Below, piece after piece: positions 49,151 through 53,279 of a DNA stretch of 53,279 nucleotides. A program made the position numbers and the translations under genes. The DNA is taken from NCBI GenBank assembly GCA_017440925.1, contig JAFSAP010000041.1, positions 1 to 53,279 of the forward strand, given 5' to 3'. Source of the DNA: Oscillospiraceae bacterium (GTDB lineage: Bacteria; Bacillota; Clostridia; Oscillospirales; Oscillospiraceae). The stretch's first letter is position 1, and every line of letters starts with the position of its first letter. The notes below the pieces were generated by a model. That model did no database searches, was not told the DNA's origin, and worked only from the letters and a program-made list of their open reading frames with translations.

Positions 49151-49372
49151 ATGGCAACAGAAAAGACTTACTATACCATTGACCCGGAGGGTAAGCTCAC
49201 CTGCATGAAATGCCGGGTGCCTCTGCACAAGGGCAAGGCCAAGTTCATGTACCTGGACAATGGATTCCCGGTGGAACTACCGGTGTGCCCCAAGTGCGGC
49301 TTTGTCTATGTTCCGGAAGAATTGGCGCTGGGCAAGGTGCTTTCCGTAGAGAAAGCCCTGGAGGATAAGTGA
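49151..49372 (+). CDS. Small redox/zinc-ribbon-like protein (DVU_1557-like)
   Basis: 73 aa with two CxxC pairs: LTCMKCRVPL and LPVCPKCGFVYVPEEL, a rubredoxin/zinc-ribbon arrangement. RBS AAGGAGG. Its stop overlaps the next start (TGATG). In the Desulfovibrio-type cluster the homologue is called a redox protein; metal and partner unknown. Confidence 0.8.
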   Translation: MATEKTYYTIDPEGKLTCMKCRVPLHKGKAKFMYLDNGFPVELPVCPKCGFVYVPEELALGKVLSVEKALEDK

Positions 49373-49887
49373 TGCTGGGGCATCCGGGCGGCGAAGCACA
49401 CAGCCGCTACCTGATCGAACTTAGCTTTCTGGAACCCGGCAGCAAATGGCTGGATATGGGTGCCGGTGACGGAGAGACTGTACGGATCCTCCGCCAGCTG
49501 GGCCATTGGGCAGAGGGCATCGACCTTCTCCCCAGAGGAGAGGATGTTGCGCAGGGGGATTATCTTCATGCCCCCTATGCAGACAATACCTTCGACGGTA
49601 TTATTTCCCAGTGCAGTTTTTATGTATCCGGAGATGTGCCCGGTGCATTGTGTGAAGCCGGACGAATGCTCCGCAAGGGAGGCAAGCTGGTATTTTCTGA
49701 TGTGACGGAGGATGTTGTGAAGCTTCTGAACCACTGCCGTCAGGCAGGGTTCGCTGTGCGGCATCTGGAGGACCTGACGGATGCCTGGAAAGAATATTAT
49801 CTGGAAGCCCTGTGGACGCAGGACAATGTCTGTCTGCCCCAGGGAAAGAAATTCAGTTATGTACTGTTCATTTGTGAAAGGGTGTGA
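49372..49887 (+). CDS. Class I SAM-dependent methyltransferase (DVU_1556-like, TrsM)
   Basis: 171 aa. Motif I WLDMGAGDGETVRILRQLG, acidic end GIDLLPRGEDV, then NTFDGIISQCSFYVSGD and GRMLRKGGKLVFSDV as in UbiE/methyltransferase-11 enzymes. The short N-terminus retains GGEAHSRYLI. Substrate unknown; translational coupling to the flanking genes implies joint function. Confidence 0.82.
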   Translation: MLGHPGGEAHSRYLIELSFLEPGSKWLDMGAGDGETVRILRQLGHWAEGIDLLPRGEDVAQGDYLHAPYADNTFDGIISQCSFYVSGDVPGALCEAGRMLRKGGKLVFSDVTEDVVKLLNHCRQAGFAVRHLEDLTDAWKEYYLEALWTQDNVCLPQGKKFSYVLFICERV

Positions 49888-49891
49888 GCGC

Positions 49892-50317
49892 ATGGACCTG
49901 GAAGAGAGAATCCTGGAACTGAGCCGGTATGGCTATGCCTGCGGTCAGATTCTGGCGATTTTGCTGCTGGAAACCATCGGAGAGGAAAATCCGGCTTTGG
50001 TTCGCTGTATGCAGGGCCTCAACGGCGGCATCGGATCAAGCGGTGATGTCTGCGGCTGCATGGCGGCAGGTTGTTGTCTGATCTCTTATTTTACCGGAAA
50101 ACCCGGTGACACGGAATATGACAGCCCCCATCACAAGGGTGCCATGGGTGAATTTACCCGGTGGTTCACCGATGAAATGGAGATGGAGCATATGTCCATC
50201 GACTGCCGGGATATTGTGGGCACCAGTCCTGCCAAAAAGGTGCAGTACTGTCCCGGCATCATTGCGGCTACCTATGAAAAATGTATGGAGATTCTGGAAA
50301 ACAGAGGGCTGATCTGA
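49892..50317 (+). CDS. C-GCAxxG-C-C family protein (DVU_1555-like)
   Basis: 141 aa. It has the conserved C-GCAxxG-C-C layout, modified here as YACGQILA, GLNGGIGSSGDVCGCMAAGCCL and a distal C(R/K)D...C, as in IDCRDIVG and YCPGIIA. The family is thought to bind a metal or cluster through these cysteines. ATG 49892 after AAGGGTGTGAG. It overlaps the radical SAM gene by 1 bp. Confidence 0.85.
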   Translation: MDLEERILELSRYGYACGQILAILLLETIGEENPALVRCMQGLNGGIGSSGDVCGCMAAGCCLISYFTGKPGDTEYDSPHHKGAMGEFTRWFTDEMEMEHMSIDCRDIVGTSPAKKVQYCPGIIAATYEKCMEILENRGLI

Positions 50318-51633
50318 TGGAAATCGGAAAAACCATGTCCGTCTGCCCTGTCTGTCTGGGACGGATACCTGCGAGAAAGATCGTGGGAGAAGACGGAAAT
50401 ATCTATATGGAGAAAAAATGCTGGGAGCATGGCGTTTTCCGAACCTTGATCTGGGAAGGAGATCTTGCCAGCTACAAAGCCTGGGCTGAGGACGATGCCA
50501 ACGGCACAGTAGTCCCCGTCCGGGCACAGCCGGCGGAAAAGGGCTGCCCCTATGACTGCGGCCTGTGCCAGAGCCATGAACGGGACGGCTGCTGCGTGCT
50601 GCTGGAACTGACCAACCGGTGCAACCTGCGCTGTCCGGTCTGCTTTGCCTCTGCCGGGGAGCAGAAGCCCCATGACCTGCCTCTGGAAGAGATCGGAAGG
50701 CAGTATGACCTGCTGATGGAGCGGGGCGGCCCCTTTAACATCCAGCTATCCGGCGGCGAACCCACCATGCGCTCTGATCTGGACAGGATCATTGCCCTTG
50801 GAAAGGAAAAAGGCTTCACCTTTTTCCAGCTGAACACCAACGGTATCCGTATTGCACAGGAAGATGGCTATGCGGAACATCTGGCCGAGGCTGGTGTCAG
50901 CGTAGTATTCCTGCAGTTTGACGGTCTGGAGGATGACATTTACCGTGCCCTCCGGGGTGCACCGTTGACGGAAATAAAAATCAAAGCCATCGACAACTGC
51001 AAAGCAGCCGGTCTTCCTGTGGTACTGGTGCCCACGGTGGCCCCCGGTGTCAATGACCATACATTGGGAGATATTCTGAAGTTTGCCTTGTCCCGGGCAC
51101 CCCATATCCGGGGCGTTCATATCCAGCCCATTTCCTATTTTGGCCGCTGTGGTCTGGAAGAACCGGAAGTCCGGCTGACCATTCCGGCAGTTCTGCGCCG
51201 GATGGAAGCGCAGACCCATGGGTTGATGAAAATGACGGACTTTGGCGGCGGCGGTGCGGAAAGTCCCTACTGCTCCTTCCATGCCAGTTTTATGCGCAAA
51301 CCAGACGGCTCCCTGAAAGCTCTGCCCAGGCGCAGGAGCCAGTGCTACTGTGTAAAGAGCAGTGAAGCAAGGGACTTTGTCTCCCAGCAGTGGAGCGGTA
51401 AAGCGGCAAACTGTGATGGAGACGAGGCCACCTCCGCACTGGATGAATTTTTGCAGAAGACTGTGGAAAATACCTTCACCGTTTCCGGCATGGTGTTCCA
51501 GGATGCTTACAACTTGGATCTTGACCGGCTGCGCCGGTGCTATATCTGTGAAGTGGATTCGAAATATGGCATGGTACCTTTCTGTGCCTATAATCTGACG
51601 GACAGCCAGGGACGTGCCCTGTACAGAAAATGA
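50317..51633 (+). CDS. Radical SAM protein (TrsS-like)
   Basis: 438 aa. The N-terminal zinc-binding-like part (CPVCLGRIP, KKCWEHG, CPYDCGLC) precedes the radical SAM site CNLRCPVC (Cys102, 106, 109) and the SAM-binding IQLSGGEPTMR. A long C-terminal Cys-rich region (SQCYCVKSS, RRCYICEVDSKYG) may hold auxiliary clusters. Relatives annotated TrsS can be selenoproteins; here no in-frame TGA was seen. Reaction unknown. Confidence 0.85.
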   Translation: MEIGKTMSVCPVCLGRIPARKIVGEDGNIYMEKKCWEHGVFRTLIWEGDLASYKAWAEDDANGTVVPVRAQPAEKGCPYDCGLCQSHERDGCCVLLELTNRCNLRCPVCFASAGEQKPHDLPLEEIGRQYDLLMERGGPFNIQLSGGEPTMRSDLDRIIALGKEKGFTFFQLNTNGIRIAQEDGYAEHLAEAGVSVVFLQFDGLEDDIYRALRGAPLTEIKIKAIDNCKAAGLPVVLVPTVAPGVNDHTLGDILKFALSRAPHIRGVHIQPISYFGRCGLEEPEVRLTIPAVLRRMEAQTHGLMKMTDFGGGGAESPYCSFHASFMRKPDGSLKALPRRRSQCYCVKSSEARDFVSQQWSGKAANCDGDEATSALDEFLQKTVENTFTVSGMVFQDAYNLDLDRLRRCYICEVDSKYGMVPFCAYNLTDSQGRALYRK

Positions 51634-52838
51634 AAAGAACGGCATTAGACCATTGGATCGAGAAAACCGAGGCCCTCCCGAACATTACCCGGGAGGGTCT
51701 GGAAGCCTTGCAGCTGCAGCGGCTGAATGAAACATTGGCAAGACTGAAGCAGCGGGGAGGATTTTACAGGGATTATCCGGAAAAACTGGAATCTCTGTCT
51801 GATTTGCAGAAATTACCTTTTACCACAGCAGATGATCTGGCTGCATATCCGGGAAAGTTTCTGCTGACCTCCCAGTCGGAGGTTAGCAGGGTCATCTCCG
51901 GTGCCACCTCCGGAACCACCGGCCCGGCAAAACGGGTGTTTTACACAGCAGCAGATACGGAATATACCATTGGTTTCTTTGCTGCCGGCATTTCGGAGAT
52001 GCTATCAGCAGGTGAAAAATGCTTTATCGCCTTTCCCTTTACCGGTCCCTTTGGTCTGGGGGATCTGATCGCAAAGGCGGTGGAGCGGTTGGGGGGGATT
52101 CCCATCCGGGCAGGATTTGGTCAGACCTGGGAAGAAATGATCGGCCTTGTGCAGCAGACCCTGCCGGAAACCTATATTGGATTCCCGGTGACGCTATTGA
52201 GCCTCAGCCGGATATATGGAGAGGATTTCCCCATAAAAAGGGCATTGGTTTCCGGAGATGCCTGCCCGGCAGGTGTTATGGCAGAACTGGAAAAAGCATT
52301 GGGCACGAAACTCTATCCCCACTACGGCAGCCGGGAGTGCGGCCTTGGAGGCGCGGTGACCTGTCCGGCCTTCGAAGGGATGCACTTGCGTGAGAACCAT
52401 ATCATTCCCGAGATCATTGATGAACAGGGCAATGTGTTGCCGGATGGGCAGTTTGGGGAACTGGTCATCACCACCATCGGTGCCGATGCGATGCCTTTGA
52501 TTCGTTATCGCACAGGAGATTTTACCCGTATCCTGCCGAAGTGTCCCTGCGGCGGTATCACCATACGGATCGATACCGTTTCCCGCCGGGAAGGGGATGT
52601 TTCCATGGAAGCGCTGGACAGTGCTCTGTTCCGAATCCCGGCGTTTGTGGATTACCAGGCATCTTTTGATGGGCAGTTGAATATTGCGGCGCGGACACTG
52701 GATGCTGGGTTGGAAGAGAAGATATTTGATGTAGCAAAGGGACTGTATTCCAACATGAAAATTTCGGTTTACACGGCGCTTTTCCGGCCTTCTGACTGCC
52801 CCATGTATTTGGGAAAGCGGCACATTATACGGAAATAA
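51630..52838 (+). CDS. AMP-dependent CoA ligase, PaaK-like (DVU_1553-like)
   Basis: 402 aa adenylate-forming enzyme. P-loop-like SGATSGTTGPAKRV, YGSRECGLGG (A5-type motif) and the C-terminal RTGDFTRILPKCPCGG with a Cys-rich loop as in phenylacetate-CoA ligases. An acid made by the Mo enzyme could be activated here, although the true substrate is not evident. It overlaps the radical SAM gene by 4 bp (ATGA). Confidence 0.85.
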   Translation: MKRTALDHWIEKTEALPNITREGLEALQLQRLNETLARLKQRGGFYRDYPEKLESLSDLQKLPFTTADDLAAYPGKFLLTSQSEVSRVISGATSGTTGPAKRVFYTAADTEYTIGFFAAGISEMLSAGEKCFIAFPFTGPFGLGDLIAKAVERLGGIPIRAGFGQTWEEMIGLVQQTLPETYIGFPVTLLSLSRIYGEDFPIKRALVSGDACPAGVMAELEKALGTKLYPHYGSRECGLGGAVTCPAFEGMHLRENHIIPEIIDEQGNVLPDGQFGELVITTIGADAMPLIRYRTGDFTRILPKCPCGGITIRIDTVSRREGDVSMEALDSALFRIPAFVDYQASFDGQLNIAARTLDAGLEEKIFDVAKGLYSNMKISVYTALFRPSDCPMYLGKRHIIRK

Positions 52839-52927
52839 ATGATGGCAGACTGGTATGATTTCACGCAGCTTCGTATGCCGGATGCCATAAAAATACCCTG
52901 TAAATGCAGGGTTACCATTACAACAGA

Positions 52928-52961
52928 ACCACCTGACCGAGTGTAGACTCCGTCAGGTGGT
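52928..52961. terminator. Bidirectional terminator between the CoA ligase and SASP 3
   Basis: ACCACCTGAC / GTCAGGTGGT outer arms with an inner GAGT/ACTC stem, then TTTCCCTTT on the plus strand. A smaller CCCTG/CAGGG hairpin precedes it near 52899. Confidence 0.75.
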
Positions 52962-52967
52962 TTCCCT

Positions 52968-53231
52968 TTATATGCTGATGGATGCTATGTACTGTGCGGT
53001 TTGCAGATGTCCCCTGGCAATCCGGTTATGCCGCTCATATCTCGCTGTTCGTACGGGACAAATCTTCTTTACCATCTGCCCACCGACGGAGCCTGCTTCG
53101 CGAGAGGTCAGGTGGCCGTTGTAGCCATTGGTCAGGTTGACGCCCACTTCCTGGGCGGCCTGCATCTTGAAACGGTCCATAGCCTCACGAGCCTGGGGAA
53201 TGTTGATCTGGTTGTTGTTAGAGTTGCTCAT
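52968..53231 (-). CDS. Alpha/beta-type SASP (copy 3) with replaced C-terminal tail
   Basis: 87 aa. The SASP core is nearly identical to copies 1 and 2; the tail KKICPVRTARYERHN and onward is homologous to that of copy 2, with one conserved Cys and many Arg/His. It shares the leader hairpin arms GCTTTCTTCGGAA (53249-53261) with SASP 2; the window ends inside the second arm, so the promoter is not visible. Confidence 0.88.
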   Translation of the reverse strand: MSNSNNNQINIPQAREAMDRFKMQAAQEVGVNLTNGYNGHLTSREAGSVGGQMVKKICPVRTARYERHNRIARGHLQTAQYIASISI

Positions 53232-53279
53232 TTCGATTCTCTCCTTTTGCTTTCTTCGGAAGAACCTGCTTTCCGAAGA

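Noticed and set aside
1-53279. Transposase, integrase or phage attachment sites that would mark a mobile island
   Set aside because: No transposase or integrase-like protein and no long terminal repeats were found. The SASP copies flanking the accessory blocks are repeats, but show no sign of being recombination sites beyond their similarity.

Overview
The window reads as chromosome of a strictly anaerobic, endospore-forming member of the Clostridia, most like gut Oscillospiraceae/Ruminococcaceae. Evidence from the sequence: sporulation genes (SpoIVB protease, BofA, three alpha/beta SASP genes with sigma-G-like promoters), a NifS/NifU/Rrf2 Fe-S operon, a DnaD/DnaC-type primosome pair, strong AGGAGG ribosome binding sites, and two in-frame TGA codons that look like selenocysteine. 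No species can be named from the sequence alone.

Layout. 0-23.5 kb is mostly housekeeping: spoIVB; free Met-R-sulfoxide reductase; nifS-nifU-rrf2 behind a promoter with two inverted repeats; a DUF975 membrane protein plus a 48-aa decarboxylase-like peptide; XRE-TPR regulator; CapA-like protein; alanine racemase; purine salvage pair; DUF2703 protein; MscS channel; bofA; a possible structured RNA; DnaD/DnaC/HAD/YfbR operon; tRNA-Leu; lipoprotein; GNAT; SDR; a leucine-rich-repeat-like lipoprotein with a Thr/Pro repeat tail; a Sel1 protein; and a membrane protein with Rossmann and RyR-like segments. SASP genes lie at 23.6, 34.8 and 53.0 kb and bracket the accessory blocks.

24.1-34.8 kb is the most unusual block. 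An ArsR-type regulator is followed by two tandem double-cubane-type (2-hydroxyacyl-CoA dehydratase-like) reductases with a Bfd-like [2Fe-2S] protein. Then comes a second transcription unit of ten genes: a CxUC thioredoxin-like selenoprotein, an ArsP-like permease, a DsrE-like protein, a DUF3343 protein, a PHP-domain protein, an ABC ATPase, an ABC permease whose reading frame is completed only by reading a TGA as selenocysteine (perfect hairpin directly downstream), a substrate-binding lipoprotein, a small membrane-anchored protein ending in Cys-Cys-COOH, and a second binding-protein-like protein with a Cys-Cys pair. The gene set matches, from memory, the families named Sao (SaoT, SaoE, SaoD, SaoA, SaoP, SaoX, SaoC, SaoB), proposed as a selenocysteine-assisted organometal(loid) handling system. 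Both promoters of the block carry TCGATA-type inverted repeats suited to an ArsR repressor.

35.3-52.8 kb is a divergent molybdenum-enzyme locus. Leftward: a MobA-like/ModE-like fusion, a histidine-phosphatase/HD fusion, XdhC, a P-loop NTPase, a DUF364 protein and a FecCD-type ABC transporter (probably molybdate or tungstate). Rightward: a TylF-like methyltransferase, then a small protein, a D. gigas MOP-type molybdenum hydroxylase, a dicluster/CCG Fe-S protein, a small zinc-ribbon-like protein, a methyltransferase, a C-GCAxxG-C-C protein, a radical SAM protein and a PaaK-like CoA ligase. The set resembles the Desulfovibrio DVU_1551-1559 neighbourhood; the overall reaction is not known to me.
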